Below, piece by piece: positions 24,650 through 34,055 of a stretch of 64,000 bases of DNA. The notes under the pieces were generated by a model, which worked only from the letters and a program-made list of their open reading frames with translations, was not told where the DNA came from and ran no database searches. The DNA is from Veillonella rogosae JCM 15642 (GTDB lineage Bacteria > Bacillota > Negativicutes > Veillonellales > Veillonellaceae), in assembly GCF_002959775.1 (NCBI RefSeq), contig NZ_PPCX01000006.1, positions 34,055-98,054 of the forward strand. Reading direction: 5' to 3'. The position numbers and the translations under genes were made by a program. Position 1 is the first letter of the stretch. Each line of letters begins with the position of its first letter.

Positions 24650-25756
24650 ATGTCAGTATATATTCACGACGGCCTTCGCAGCCCTATTGGCGTTTTAAAT
24701 GGACAATATAAACATATGAGACCTGAAATGTTAGGGGCTCAACTTATTAACGAATTAGTCAGACGGCATGCTATTTCACAAGTAGATGGAATCTTTTGTG
24801 GCAACGCAGTTGGCACTGGTGGTAATATTGGTCGTCTTATGGGACTAATGTGTAATTTACCGAATTCTGTTCCTGCTATTACCGTAGATATGCAATGTGC
24901 ATCAGCTTTAATGAGTATTGAAATGGCCTATACGCACATTGCATCAGGTGTTATGGATGCTGCTATTGCTGGTGGTATTGAAAGCTCCTCCTTACAACCC
25001 GATCGAATCTATGCAGCTAGAGATGATCGAGAAGGTTTATATAAGGTAGCTCAATTTACCCCTGAAGATCGGTCTCCTTTAGCTATGCTTGAAGGGGCTG
25101 AGCGAACGATACATAAGCATAATATAACGAAGGAAGATTTATATCCCTACATTATTAACAGTCATCGACGTGCTTTTGGAGCTTTAGATAATCCACATTT
25201 ACAGTCTTATATTATGCCCATTACGCTAGATGGCAAAGTTTGTGTAGACGAATGTATTCGTCCTAAGATGAACGAGAAACTCTTGTCTAGGATGAAGCCT
25301 TTATTGGGTCCTAATTCCATTACAAATGCAGGCAATGCTTGTTTAACCCATGATGGAGCGGCATTTGTATACGTATCTAATACAAAGGGACCCTTTAGAA
25401 TACATAGTGTTATGCCTTGGGCTGGAAATCCTCAGTTTAGTCCAGAAGGAGCATTAGAAAGTACTGAAGCTATTTTAAAGCTGACTGGCTTAACTATGGA
25501 TGATATAGACGTAGTGGAATGGAACGAAGCCTTTGCCATCATCGATGTGCTTTTTAATAAGGCGTATCCGAATCATATGGAAAAATATAATACGTTAGGC
25601 GGTGCGTTGGCGTATGGACATCCGTATGGTTGTTCTGGTGCTATTTTAGTACTTCATTGTATGGCAGCCCTAGAATCGTGTAATGGTAGATATGGTTTAT
25701 GTGCCATTGCAGGCGCAGGCGGTACAGGTACAGCTTTGATTATGGAGCGTATGTAA
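24650..25756 (+). CDS. Thiolase-family protein (YhfS-like)
   Basis: Condensing or cleaving thiolase acting on acyl-CoA, 368 residues. The catalytic set is complete: nucleophile C83 in DMQCASA, the NEAFA motif, His in YGHPYGCSGA and the second Cys in LCAIAGAGGTG. TAAGGAG precedes the ATG. With bioY and an acyl-CoA ligase it mirrors the Bacillus yhfU-yhfT-yhfS group, which is controlled by BirA there. The natural substrate is not known; a biosynthetic acetoacetyl-CoA thiolase is an alternative. Confidence 0.85.
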   Translation: MSVYIHDGLRSPIGVLNGQYKHMRPEMLGAQLINELVRRHAISQVDGIFCGNAVGTGGNIGRLMGLMCNLPNSVPAITVDMQCASALMSIEMAYTHIASGVMDAAIAGGIESSSLQPDRIYAARDDREGLYKVAQFTPEDRSPLAMLEGAERTIHKHNITKEDLYPYIINSHRRAFGALDNPHLQSYIMPITLDGKVCVDECIRPKMNEKLLSRMKPLLGPNSITNAGNACLTHDGAAFVYVSNTKGPFRIHSVMPWAGNPQFSPEGALESTEAILKLTGLTMDDIDVVEWNEAFAIIDVLFNKAYPNHMEKYNTLGGALAYGHPYGCSGAILVLHCMAALESCNGRYGLCAIAGAGGTGTALIMERM

Positions 25757-25757
25757 T

Positions 25758-27053
25758 ATGACAATCATTGAACGCTTGCAACAACATAAAGACTTACAAC
25801 CATATAAAATTGCTCTCATAGTTGATGAGGAACAGTATACATATGGTCAGCTATATGATGCTATTATCTCTATGGAGTTTAACAATACAAGTAGAATAAT
25901 TAATTTAGATCAGTTTAATGATGGTCAGAAAAATAAGGTACTCTTAATTCAGAGTCTCTCTTTTGTAGAACAATTATTACAGTGGTTATGGGGGTTATAT
26001 AAAGGGTATATCTCCATGGTGTGCCATAATGAAATGGATGTGGCTTATATCGATGAGCTAGCTCGGATTATAAGTGTTGAAGGCGTTCCTACATCTGCAG
26101 ACTTTGGTGTCCTTACCTCTGGAACTACGGGGCGCCCCAAACCTTTGTGGCGCAGTGAGAGCTCGTGGCGAGAGTTCTTTGATATTCAAAACAATATCTT
26201 TTATATAAACAAAGATACAAAAATCTTCTTACATGGTAGCTTTAGCTTCACAGGTGTTAGTAATATGGTTGTCGCTGTGCTATGGTCTGGTGGAACCGTT
26301 ATTACAACGAGTTCGTTGCGTCCAATTCGATGGATACAGCTTATTGATAAATATCATGTGGACCATATATATGCACTGCCAACAAAATTACGATTATTAG
26401 TACGTCATTGCAAAAGTAAACTAGACTGTATTAACTATATCATCGGAGGCTCTCAAGTACTGGATCGACAGTTGATGGAACAGTTAGAACTAATATGTCC
26501 GAATATGGAGTTTATTCTCTATTATGGTGCATCTGAACTTAACTATATAACATATTGTACAGGTAAAGAGTGGTTAGATAGAGAAGGTACTGTGGGAAGA
26601 CCCTTTCCATCTGTCAAGATTGCAGAGCAGAACAGCGTTATTTATGTGACTACAAAGCATCATATTGAAGGCATTCCCGATACATATACTGTAAATGATT
26701 GTGGCTATATAGATAGCGATGGGTATCTCATGTTTAATGGGCGGCGAGGTGATGTGATCAATAAAGGGGGCTATAAAATTTCTATCCCCGAAATGGAATT
26801 ATATTTACAATCCTTACAGGGCGTTTCTGAAGTGGCTGTTATTACAATTAATGATGAAATACGCGGGGAAGACTTTGTTGCCTATGTGGTATTAGAGGAT
26901 AATGCTGAATTAAGTAAAATTATAGAATGCATTCATCATGAAAGACCTTCAGTGGAGTGGCCAAAAGCAATACTAGAAATTCCTATAATACCCCTTACGG
27001 AATGCTCAAAAGTTGATAAACGAAAACTAAAAGAATGGTATAATAAAGGGTAA
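25758..27053 (+). CDS. Acyl-CoA ligase-like AMP-forming enzyme (YhfT-like)
   Basis: Class I adenylate-forming enzyme of 431 residues that should activate a carboxylic acid with ATP and, usually, CoA. Seen are the P-loop-like LTSGTTGRPKPLW, the YYGASELNY motif, a NDCGYIDSDGYLMFNGRRGDVINKGGYKIS hinge region (split here as GYIDSDGYLMFNGR and GDVINKGGYKIS) and the C-terminal catalytic Lys region ECSKVDKRKLKEW. It is shorter than typical acyl-CoA synthetases, with a compact N-terminal part. It starts one base after the thiolase stop. Substrate unknown; long-chain or dicarboxylic acids are possible. Confidence 0.85.
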   Translation: MTIIERLQQHKDLQPYKIALIVDEEQYTYGQLYDAIISMEFNNTSRIINLDQFNDGQKNKVLLIQSLSFVEQLLQWLWGLYKGYISMVCHNEMDVAYIDELARIISVEGVPTSADFGVLTSGTTGRPKPLWRSESSWREFFDIQNNIFYINKDTKIFLHGSFSFTGVSNMVVAVLWSGGTVITTSSLRPIRWIQLIDKYHVDHIYALPTKLRLLVRHCKSKLDCINYIIGGSQVLDRQLMEQLELICPNMEFILYYGASELNYITYCTGKEWLDREGTVGRPFPSVKIAEQNSVIYVTTKHHIEGIPDTYTVNDCGYIDSDGYLMFNGRRGDVINKGGYKISIPEMELYLQSLQGVSEVAVITINDEIRGEDFVAYVVLEDNAELSKIIECIHHERPSVEWPKAILEIPIIPLTECSKVDKRKLKEWYNKG

Positions 27054-27079
27054 TCGTTTTTCTATTAAAAGGAGGCATC

Positions 27080-28078
27080 ATGCAGATTAATAAGGCTGCG
27101 CTAGAGATTTTTGACTTTACGTCCTCTTTAGCCGTATATTCTGAACATGAACTAAAGGTTGGCGATCAAGCTATACAAGATTATATTGCTAATCATGTAG
27201 CTAAGGCGTTCAAAGACCCAGGTGCTAGAACAGGTACTTTACATGATGCAAGTCCATTTGGTAAACAGCTTGTGGAGTATAAAAAGGGAGACCTCAAGTT
27301 TATAGATTTATCTAAGAATTTAGGTGAAAGCTTATTTGCCTATATGAAACAAGCAACGGACTCCGTAGTAATCGATACGATTATTTGTGAAGCTGTTACA
27401 GATACGACTTATATTTGTATTCTTTTGTGCCAAGCTCATGATGCTTTCACCCATCAACTATTTAGTGAAGATGATGGTACATTAGCTACAGAACTTGTTT
27501 CTCATAAGGCAGTACTACCTATGCCATCTCAAAAATTACGTGCCTTTGCATCTATTAATTTACATGATTTTAGTGTTCGTATTTTTGAACCAAAAGGTGA
27601 GTTTGATGGTGAAGTATCCTACATCTTAGCGGATAAGGTATTACAATTAGGTACTAATCAATCCTCCCGAGATACAGTAAAAAAGGTGAAAGCCATTGTA
27701 GATAAGGTGGCTCAAGCGCATGAGTCTGATGGCATCATTGAATTGACGACTGCAAAGTCTATGATTGCTAAAAATGCTGAAGTATCAGATACAGTCGATC
27801 CTGTTCGTATAGTAGAAGAGGTATTCAAAGCGAATCCGATTCAACAAGAGGCGGCTAAGAAAGAATTAGCTGATGCAGATATGATGCGGCCTTTACCGGT
27901 GAACCGTGAGTTTGCTACAAAGGTTGGAGAACATCATAAGATTAAAACCGATACGGGCATTGAAATCTCTTTCCCTGTGGAATATATGAAAAATCGCGAG
28001 TTTATTGAAATCAAAACTAATGATGATGGAACGTTGCGCATTGAATTAAAGAATATCAATAAAATTATGAATAAATAA
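27080..28078 (+). CDS. Nucleoid-associated protein, NdpA/YejK family
   Basis: A 332-residue protein resembling the 37-kDa nucleoid-associated proteins. It matches in the N-terminus (INKAALEIFDF), the mid-region AFTHQLFSEDDG and the C-terminal segment IKTDTGIEISFPVEYMKNREFIEI. AAAGGAGG precedes the ATG. It follows the acyl-CoA ligase by 26 bases, perhaps by read-through. In other bacteria these proteins bind DNA, but their role is poorly defined. Confidence 0.78.
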   Translation: MQINKAALEIFDFTSSLAVYSEHELKVGDQAIQDYIANHVAKAFKDPGARTGTLHDASPFGKQLVEYKKGDLKFIDLSKNLGESLFAYMKQATDSVVIDTIICEAVTDTTYICILLCQAHDAFTHQLFSEDDGTLATELVSHKAVLPMPSQKLRAFASINLHDFSVRIFEPKGEFDGEVSYILADKVLQLGTNQSSRDTVKKVKAIVDKVAQAHESDGIIELTTAKSMIAKNAEVSDTVDPVRIVEEVFKANPIQQEAAKKELADADMMRPLPVNREFATKVGEHHKIKTDTGIEISFPVEYMKNREFIEIKTNDDGTLRIELKNINKIMNK

Positions 28079-28181
28079 GAATGTTGAGTTAGATATAAAT
28101 TTATGGCCATATATAATATATAGAAAAATATTATATATTGATTAGATTTATTTGTTACGCTAATATATAAGGTGGGATATA

Positions 28182-28673
28182 GTGAGTAAAGAAAAACATA
28201 AAAAGACTAACGCATTGCGTATCTTAGATACCCATAAGGTACCTTATAGCATTAGTGAGTATGAATGGTCTGAGGATCATGCCGCAGGACTTCATGTAGT
28301 AGAGGCACTAGGCCTCGAGGAAAAGGAAGTTTTTAAAACGCTAGTGGGTAAAGGTGATAAAACAGGTTACGTTGTATTCTGTATTCCAGTGGCCGCTGAA
28401 CTAGATATGAAACAAGCTGCCCGAGTTAGTCATAATAAGTCTGTAGAGCTTGTTCCGGTTAAGGATTTGTTGGGAATTACAGGTTATTTGCGTGGTGGCT
28501 GTTCCCCTGTGGGCATGAAAAAAGCATTTCCTACGTACTTTGATGCTACTATGGAGTCTCTAGAGTTTGTATATGTTAGTGCAGGCCTACGTGGTATGCA
28601 AATGAAGGTAAATCCAAAAGATTTAGCATCTGTTGTAAATGCTGAATTTATTGAACTTACAATGGATCATTAA
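28182..28673 (+). CDS. YbaK/EbsC-family aminoacyl-tRNA deacylase
   Basis: Editing enzyme that removes misacylated amino acids, probably Cys-tRNA(Pro). The 163-residue protein has the fold's KxLV motif (VFKTLVGKGDKTGYVVFCIPVAAELD), GITGYLRGGCSPVGMKKAFPTYFD and a C-terminal VSAGLRGMQMKVNP. The start is GTG 28182 with AAGGTGGGA before it. An A+T-rich 11-bp inverted repeat (28109-28138) lies in the gap upstream. RNase H follows after 9 bases. Confidence 0.9.
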   Translation: MSKEKHKKTNALRILDTHKVPYSISEYEWSEDHAAGLHVVEALGLEEKEVFKTLVGKGDKTGYVVFCIPVAAELDMKQAARVSHNKSVELVPVKDLLGITGYLRGGCSPVGMKKAFPTYFDATMESLEFVYVSAGLRGMQMKVNPKDLASVVNAEFIELTMDH

Positions 28674-28682
28674 GAGGTGTGT

Positions 28683-29408
28683 ATGGCTAAAAAGTTTTAT
28701 GCAGTTCGCAATGGTCGTGTGCCAGGTGTCTATATGACTTGGGCTGACTGTGAGAAGCAGGTAAAGGGCTTTGGTAGTGCTATCTACAAGTCTTTCCCTA
28801 CGGAAGCAGAAGCTCTTGCTTTTGTGGAGGACTCAGGCTTATCCTTAAGTGATTTTATGAGTGCTAATAAGAGCGAACCTAAATCTTCTCGAGACGTGAA
28901 GTCTAAATCAATAAGCTCTAGATCAGTAAGTTCTAGTTCTAGGACTCAAAGTAAAGTGACAGCAAGTGTTGTGAAACCAGATTTTACTAAGCCAAACCAT
29001 GTGGTTGCTTATATTGACGGTAGTTATAATAAAGGGACAAACACCGTTGGAGCAGGTGGTGTTATCTTCTTGAATGGGAATAGGGAGACCTTTTCATTTC
29101 CATCTACTGATGAACGATATACATCATTTTGGAATGTAGCTGGCGAGTTATTAGCTGCTATGTATGTTATGAAATATGCTGTTGATCGCGGCGTTCCTGA
29201 ATGTTCACTTTATTATGACTATATGGGCATTGAAATGTGGGCTACGAAGGGGTGGAAACGGAATAATGCGCTTACTCAACAGTACGCAGCATTTTATGAC
29301 TCCATAAAAGACCGTGTGCGCGTATACTTTCACAAGGTAGCTGCTCATACGGGCGATACATATAATGAAATGGCCGATGCACTAGCTAAACAAGGTGCAG
29401 GTATTTAG
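28683..29408 (+). CDS. Ribonuclease HI with N-terminal viroplasmin domain
   Basis: Degrades the RNA strand of RNA-DNA hybrids. Residues 1-45 form a viroplasmin/RNase H1-type hybrid-binding domain (KFYAVRNGRVPGVYMTWADCE). A Ser/Lys linker follows, then the catalytic domain with the acidic set in AYIDGSYN, GELLAAMY, YDYMGIEMW and EMADALAKQGA. The ATG at 28683 is preferred over GTG 28677 because it leaves AGAGGTG as ribosome binding site. Length is 241 residues. An eukaryote-like two-domain form is common in Firmicutes. Confidence 0.92.
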   Translation: MAKKFYAVRNGRVPGVYMTWADCEKQVKGFGSAIYKSFPTEAEALAFVEDSGLSLSDFMSANKSEPKSSRDVKSKSISSRSVSSSSRTQSKVTASVVKPDFTKPNHVVAYIDGSYNKGTNTVGAGGVIFLNGNRETFSFPSTDERYTSFWNVAGELLAAMYVMKYAVDRGVPECSLYYDYMGIEMWATKGWKRNNALTQQYAAFYDSIKDRVRVYFHKVAAHTGDTYNEMADALAKQGAGI

Positions 29409-29430
29409 AAATATAAGAAGGGAGGGTACT

Positions 29431-30354
29431 ATGAATATATGTGTTACAGGTGGGGCCGGATTTATTGGCTCTCATCTTGTGGATCGATTAATTGAATTAG
29501 GGCACAATGTGCTTGTTATAGATAATTTGTCTACTGGTATGCGTTCTTTTGTACATGAAGCAGCTCAATTTATTGAGATGGATGTACGAGATCCTAAACT
29601 AGTATCTATTTTTGAAGAGTTTAAGCCCTCTATCGTATTTCACGAGGCAGCGCAAACTATGGTTCAATCCTCTATGGAGAACCCTAGTTATGACTGTGAT
29701 GTGAATCTATTGGGTCTTATTAATGTTTTAGATGCATGTCGTCAGGTGAAAGTTGAACAATTCTTAATGCCTTCGTCCGCCGCTGTTTATGGGGATTTAG
29801 CAGTATTGCCGTTAACTGAGGAATTAAGTGGGATGCCGTCTTCCTTTTACGGACTAACAAAGCTTACTGCAGAAGGTTATTTACGTATTTATCGTGAAGC
29901 CTTTGGATTAAATACAGTGTGCTTTAGATATGCCAATGTATATGGACCACGTCAAGGTGATGGTGGTGAAGGTGGCGTTATCAGTGTCTTCAACCGTTTA
30001 ATCGTTGAAGGCCAGCCTTTAACCGTATACGGTGATGGCGAGCAAACTAGAGACTTCATTTATGTAGATGATGTGGTAGATGCTAATATTAAGGCTATGG
30101 GGAATAGTCAATGTACAGGTATTTATAATGTATCTACCAATAAGGGAACATCTGTTAATGAGTTGATTACGCGATTCCGTGCTATTAGTGGTGCAGACTT
30201 TATGGTGCACTATGAGTCTGAGCGAGTAGGGGATATTAAGCATTCTCGTTTAAGTAATGCCAAGGCAGAACGCGATTTTGGCTTTGTTGCCACAACTACA
30301 CTAGAGGACGGCTTACAAAAAACATTAGAATATTTTAAAGCTCATCATAAGTAA
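29431..30354 (+). CDS. NAD-dependent sugar-nucleotide epimerase
   Basis: Extended short-chain dehydrogenase of 307 residues, probably a UDP-glucose/UDP-GlcNAc 4-epimerase-type enzyme. It has the Rossmann motif TGGAGFIGSHL, MPSSAAVYG, the catalytic YGLTK and a YGDGEQTRDFIYVDD signature. The ATG 29431 follows AAGGGAGGG; an upstream TTG would extend into the RNase H gene. A second epimerase lies at 32184. Which one uses glucose and which N-acetyl sugars is not clear. Confidence 0.88.
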   Translation: MNICVTGGAGFIGSHLVDRLIELGHNVLVIDNLSTGMRSFVHEAAQFIEMDVRDPKLVSIFEEFKPSIVFHEAAQTMVQSSMENPSYDCDVNLLGLINVLDACRQVKVEQFLMPSSAAVYGDLAVLPLTEELSGMPSSFYGLTKLTAEGYLRIYREAFGLNTVCFRYANVYGPRQGDGGEGGVISVFNRLIVEGQPLTVYGDGEQTRDFIYVDDVVDANIKAMGNSQCTGIYNVSTNKGTSVNELITRFRAISGADFMVHYESERVGDIKHSRLSNAKAERDFGFVATTTLEDGLQKTLEYFKAHHK

Positions 30355-30374
30355 GGGATACAAGGTTTGGGGAT

Positions 30375-30653
30375 ATGAGTGATACACAATTTTGGGTAAC
30401 TGTAGGTGTCTGGAATCTCATCGTATTTAGTATGTATGGATATGATAAATTATGTGCCATCAAGGGATATGGACGGATTTCAGAGTTTACTTTATTATTT
30501 TTAGCATTTTCCTTTGGTGGTGTAGGTGCTTTGTTAGGCATGGTTCTGTGGCGCCATAAGACGTTAAAGGTTAAATTTAAGCTGGCTATTCCTATTGCGT
30601 TGCTGTGGTCTGTCTATGCAGTAGGCTTCGGTTATGGTTTGTGGGTAAACTGA
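30375..30653 (+). CDS. DUF1294 membrane protein
   Basis: A 92-residue protein with three or four hydrophobic segments. YGYDKLCAIKGYGRISEFTLL and GGVGALLGMVLWRHKTLKVKF are the DUF1294 hallmark: a conserved D-K pair, Arg and the GG-GA-G-x-H-K-T series. Function unknown in the family. It follows the epimerase by 20 bases. Confidence 0.88.
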   Translation: MSDTQFWVTVGVWNLIVFSMYGYDKLCAIKGYGRISEFTLLFLAFSFGGVGALLGMVLWRHKTLKVKFKLAIPIALLWSVYAVGFGYGLWVN

Positions 30654-30737
30654 TTGCATAAACTAATATTTTATTCATTCTTTTATGATATAATGGGTAA
30701 AATATTGTACATAAAATGTCAGTGAAGGAGATATTTG

Positions 30738-32174
30738 ATGTTGCGATTACAATCGGGGTTCGAGTTAGATTACGCTAACATATATAATGAAAGTTGCATA
30801 CAAGAGCGAGATGTAAATAATTTTGAACGAGCTATACAGAATGTGTGGCGTCATACAAATATTTTACGTTCTACCGGCTTTGAAGAAGGCCATGTTTCTA
30901 AAGATGGTTTACCTGAACCTGTATTGTTTTATCAGCTTCCATACATTTCGGAAGACGGTATTAATACACCAGATATGTTGAAACGTCTTTACGAATTGCG
31001 TGACTATGCTCGTCATAATATTGATACAGTTGTGTCTGTAGGCATTGGCGGCTCTTACTTAGGGAGCAAGGTTATTTTTGATGTTCAATGTGGTGCATTT
31101 TGGAATAATCTAAGTACAGAAGAACGCGATGGATATCCACGGATGTACTTTGCTGGGTTTAATGTAGATGGCGACTATTTAGCAGGTCTTATCCGTACCT
31201 TAGAGTATCAAGCTCAGAAAAAAGGTCCTGACTATAAGGCGATGCTCGTTATTACATCCAAGTCTGGTTCTACAATCGAACCAATGGCTAACTTCATGAT
31301 TTTGGAGAAGGCTTTACAAGATCGCAACATTAACTATGAAGTAGTAGCTGTAACAGATGTATCTGATGATGAACATCCTACAATTTTAAGGGCTATGGCT
31401 CTAGAAAATAATTGGAAGACATATAGTATTCCATATGGCGTTGGTGGCCGTTTCTCTGTATTTACAGAAGTAGGCTTTGTGACGGCTGCACTTGTGGGCT
31501 TTGATATTGAAGGCTTCTTAGCTGGTGCAGCGTCTATGGACGTAGCATGTCAAGAAGAGGATATTTTCAAAAATCCTGCTTTATTAAGTGCTTTATTAAA
31601 ATATATTGCATCTGAACGGTATGGTCGTATTATTGAGGTGTTTATGCCATATAGTGACGCGCTTCACTCTTTATCCGACTGGTATGTGCAGCTTTTATCT
31701 GAATCGCTTGGTAAGATGAGTAATACATGTTTGCCATATGGTCGTACTCCAGTAGCTGCAGTAGGCACTATGGATATGCACGCTCAAGTGCAGGAACATC
31801 AAGAGGGGCGCCTTAATAAAGTCGTTCAATTTATTAAGGTTAAAGACTGGAAACATAATCTCATCGTGCCAGATACATATAGTGAATATGAACGTTTACA
31901 CTCTCTATCTGATGTAGGGATTTGTGATATTTTAAATATTGCCTTAGATGCCAATAGAGAGGCCTTATCTAGTGACAATCGCTTTAACATGACTATAACT
32001 GTTCCAACGCTTAATGCATTCCATTTAGGGGAAATTATGTTTATGCATTGTTGGGCGGTTTATTTCGAGTCTATTTTTGCTGGTGTTGATGCCTTTGACC
32101 AACCTGGTGTTGAAGTCTATAAACGTCTCATCGGGCCTAAATTAGCTCGTGCAAAGGATACACATAATTCATAA
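30738..32174 (+). CDS. pgi: Glucose-6-phosphate isomerase
   Basis: Interconverts glucose-6-phosphate and fructose-6-phosphate. The 478-residue protein has the SIS-type motifs GIGGSYLGSK, TSKSGSTIEP and GGRFSVFTEVG, and C-terminal LGKMSNTCLPYGRTPV. ATG 30738 is chosen over TTG 30735; GAAGGAGA precedes it. A TATAAT box at 30689-30694 may be its promoter. Veillonellae are known not to ferment sugars, so a gluconeogenic role supplying envelope sugars fits, together with galU and galE. Confidence 0.93.
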   Translation: MLRLQSGFELDYANIYNESCIQERDVNNFERAIQNVWRHTNILRSTGFEEGHVSKDGLPEPVLFYQLPYISEDGINTPDMLKRLYELRDYARHNIDTVVSVGIGGSYLGSKVIFDVQCGAFWNNLSTEERDGYPRMYFAGFNVDGDYLAGLIRTLEYQAQKKGPDYKAMLVITSKSGSTIEPMANFMILEKALQDRNINYEVVAVTDVSDDEHPTILRAMALENNWKTYSIPYGVGGRFSVFTEVGFVTAALVGFDIEGFLAGAASMDVACQEEDIFKNPALLSALLKYIASERYGRIIEVFMPYSDALHSLSDWYVQLLSESLGKMSNTCLPYGRTPVAAVGTMDMHAQVQEHQEGRLNKVVQFIKVKDWKHNLIVPDTYSEYERLHSLSDVGICDILNIALDANREALSSDNRFNMTITVPTLNAFHLGEIMFMHCWAVYFESIFAGVDAFDQPGVEVYKRLIGPKLARAKDTHNS

Positions 32175-32183
32175 GGGGGAACT

Positions 32184-33173
32184 ATGAATATTTTAGTAAC
32201 AGGTGGGGCTGGCTATATTGGGAGTCATACTGTACGTGCCTTACAACAAGCAGGTTATACACCAATCATTGTAGATAATTTATCTCGCGGACATGTAGAA
32301 TCTATTCCTGAAGGGGTTACATTCTACAATATGGATATTGCAGATCCTAAGTTAGTCGATATTATGAAAGACCATAATGTCACTGGTGTTATGCATTTTG
32401 CAGCCCACTCTCAAGTTGGAGAATCCATGGTAAATCCAGCTATTTATTATGAAAATAATGTGGTTGGTTCTTATCACCTTATTGAATCTGCTCGTGCTGC
32501 AGATGTGAAGCATTTCGTATTCTCTAGTACGGCTGCAGTATATGGTGAGCCTGAGGTGGTACCAATTCGAGAGGATGCTCAATTGCAACCAACGAATGTA
32601 TATGGTCGCACTAAATTGATGATTGAAGAAATGCTATCTGATTACAGTTCTATTTATGGTTCTACATACGTAGCATTGCGCTACTTCAATGCGGCAGGTG
32701 CCGATCCATCTGGTACGATTGGGGAAGACCATCATCCAGAGACTCATTTGATTCCCCTTGTGCTCGATGCAGCTCGTGGTAAAAGAGAACATATAACTGT
32801 ATTTGGTACTGACTATGATACAGCTGATGGTACATGTGTGCGCGACTATATTCATGTTAATGATTTAGCAGCTGCTCATGTATTAGCTATGGACTATTTA
32901 CGTAAAGGAGGGGAATCCCAAGTATTTAATCTTGGTAGTGGTAATGGCTTCTCCGTAAAAGAAATCATCGAAACTGCAAAAGAGGTTACAGGCATCGATA
33001 TTCCTGTTCAATATGGTGAACGTCGTGCTGGTGATCCAGGTACTTTAATTGCTTCTTCTGAAAAAATCAAAAATTTACTAGGTTGGGATCCTAAATTCAG
33101 CAATGTAGCTGATGTTATCAAAGATGCTTGGAAATGGCATACATCTCATCCAGATGGCTTTAACAGTAAATAA
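32184..33173 (+). CDS. galE: UDP-glucose 4-epimerase
   Basis: Interconverts UDP-glucose and UDP-galactose. The 329-residue enzyme shows TGGAGYIGSHTV, FSSTAAVYGEP, the catalytic YGRTK, RYFNAAGADPSG, ETHLIPLVL and GTCVRDYIHVNDLA, all characteristic of GalE. It lies 9 bases after pgi (AAGGGGG before the ATG) and is followed by a terminator, so the two form an operon. Confidence 0.95.
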   Translation: MNILVTGGAGYIGSHTVRALQQAGYTPIIVDNLSRGHVESIPEGVTFYNMDIADPKLVDIMKDHNVTGVMHFAAHSQVGESMVNPAIYYENNVVGSYHLIESARAADVKHFVFSSTAAVYGEPEVVPIREDAQLQPTNVYGRTKLMIEEMLSDYSSIYGSTYVALRYFNAAGADPSGTIGEDHHPETHLIPLVLDAARGKREHITVFGTDYDTADGTCVRDYIHVNDLAAAHVLAMDYLRKGGESQVFNLGSGNGFSVKEIIETAKEVTGIDIPVQYGERRAGDPGTLIASSEKIKNLLGWDPKFSNVADVIKDAWKWHTSHPDGFNSK

Positions 33174-33209
33174 AATAAGAGCAAATCTTTTTGATTTGTC
33201 AATATAATG

Positions 33210-33254
33210 AATGACTCTATTAGTCACCTAGGTGACTGGTAGAGTCATTTTTTT
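33210..33254 (+). terminator. Terminator after galE
   Basis: Arms AATGACTCTA and TAGAGTCATT with an inner AGTCACC/GGTGACT stem, then seven T. Confidence 0.92.
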
Positions 33255-33302
33255 GTAGGGATTTAGAAGGGGCTCCTAGAAATAGTTCGAAGGAGGTGAA
33301 TT

Positions 33303-34055
33303 ATGAACTTACAAGACTATATAGAACAGATCAAAGGCTGGATTGGTAGACAATGTTTTCTTGTACGACACTATCGAATTGCGATTTTTATATTCTTTAT
33401 ACTGGCTTTAGCAATGATAGTAGTTGGCATTTTTTACCCTCACGAAGAGGAACATATCAATATTAATTCAGCTCAATCAGAGGGGACTATTGATAATCAA
33501 AGGAAGGTAGATGACTCTATTGTTAAAGGACGCTTACTATATGAGGTGAGTAGTGTAGAACGGCATCATCCTTGGCGAGAGGTCTTTAAAGATATTTCTA
33601 GTACCGATTTATTAAGCCAAAGTGATGAGATGAAAGATATGGATAATGATTTAGATACTATTAGCGATGATGAAACATCACTTAGTGATAGCAAGAAAAT
33701 AAGTAATAAAAGAACTTCACGGCAACATAGAAGTACTAAGAATCAAACTATAAAGACTGATAGAAAGAATAAAGATTGGAATAGCAATATGCCCCATGAT
33801 GATACCAATAACTATAGTAATAAAAGTGTTCACTCAAGAACAGGTATTAATTCTAACGCGTTGGCTCTAGAACAACAGATTGAACTTGTAGGAATTATTG
33901 AAGGAAATCAAAAGATTGCTATTTTACGCAGAGGCTCAGAGGAGCAGATGGTTACAATTGGAAGTAGTTGGCAAGGGATATCAGTTTCTACTATTACTGA
34001 AAATAGTGTAGAAATTGTCGAAGGAGGTTCATCACGATGGCTAAAAATCGAGTGA
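33303..34055 (+). CDS. PilP/GspC-like inner-membrane protein
   Basis: A 250-residue protein with one membrane helix (about residues 24-45, after HYRIAIFIF) and a long polar Ser/Lys/Asn/Asp-rich periplasmic linker. The C-terminal domain (about 190-250) carries IELVGIIEGNQKIAILR and VSTITENSVEI. This is the pattern of GspC or PilP proteins that connect an inner-membrane platform with a secretin. The overlapping downstream gene is a secretin, which supports the call. AAGGAGGTG precedes the ATG. Sequence similarity is weak, so family membership rests on architecture and context. Confidence 0.65.
   Translation: MNLQDYIEQIKGWIGRQCFLVRHYRIAIFIFFILALAMIVVGIFYPHEEEHININSAQSEGTIDNQRKVDDSIVKGRLLYEVSSVERHHPWREVFKDISSTDLLSQSDEMKDMDNDLDTISDDETSLSDSKKISNKRTSRQHRSTKNQTIKTDRKNKDWNSNMPHDDTNNYSNKSVHSRTGINSNALALEQQIELVGIIEGNQKIAILRRGSEEQMVTIGSSWQGISVSTITENSVEIVEGGSSRWLKIE

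Noticed and set aside
28109..28138. An 11-bp A+T-only inverted repeat before the YbaK-like gene
   Set aside because: It consists only of A and T in an A+T-rich gap, has no T-run tail and can arise by chance.
29395..29430. Epimerase start within the RNase H gene
   Set aside because: No ribosome binding site and a non-Rossmann extension; ATG 29431 follows AAGGGAGGG and begins the NAD-binding strand.
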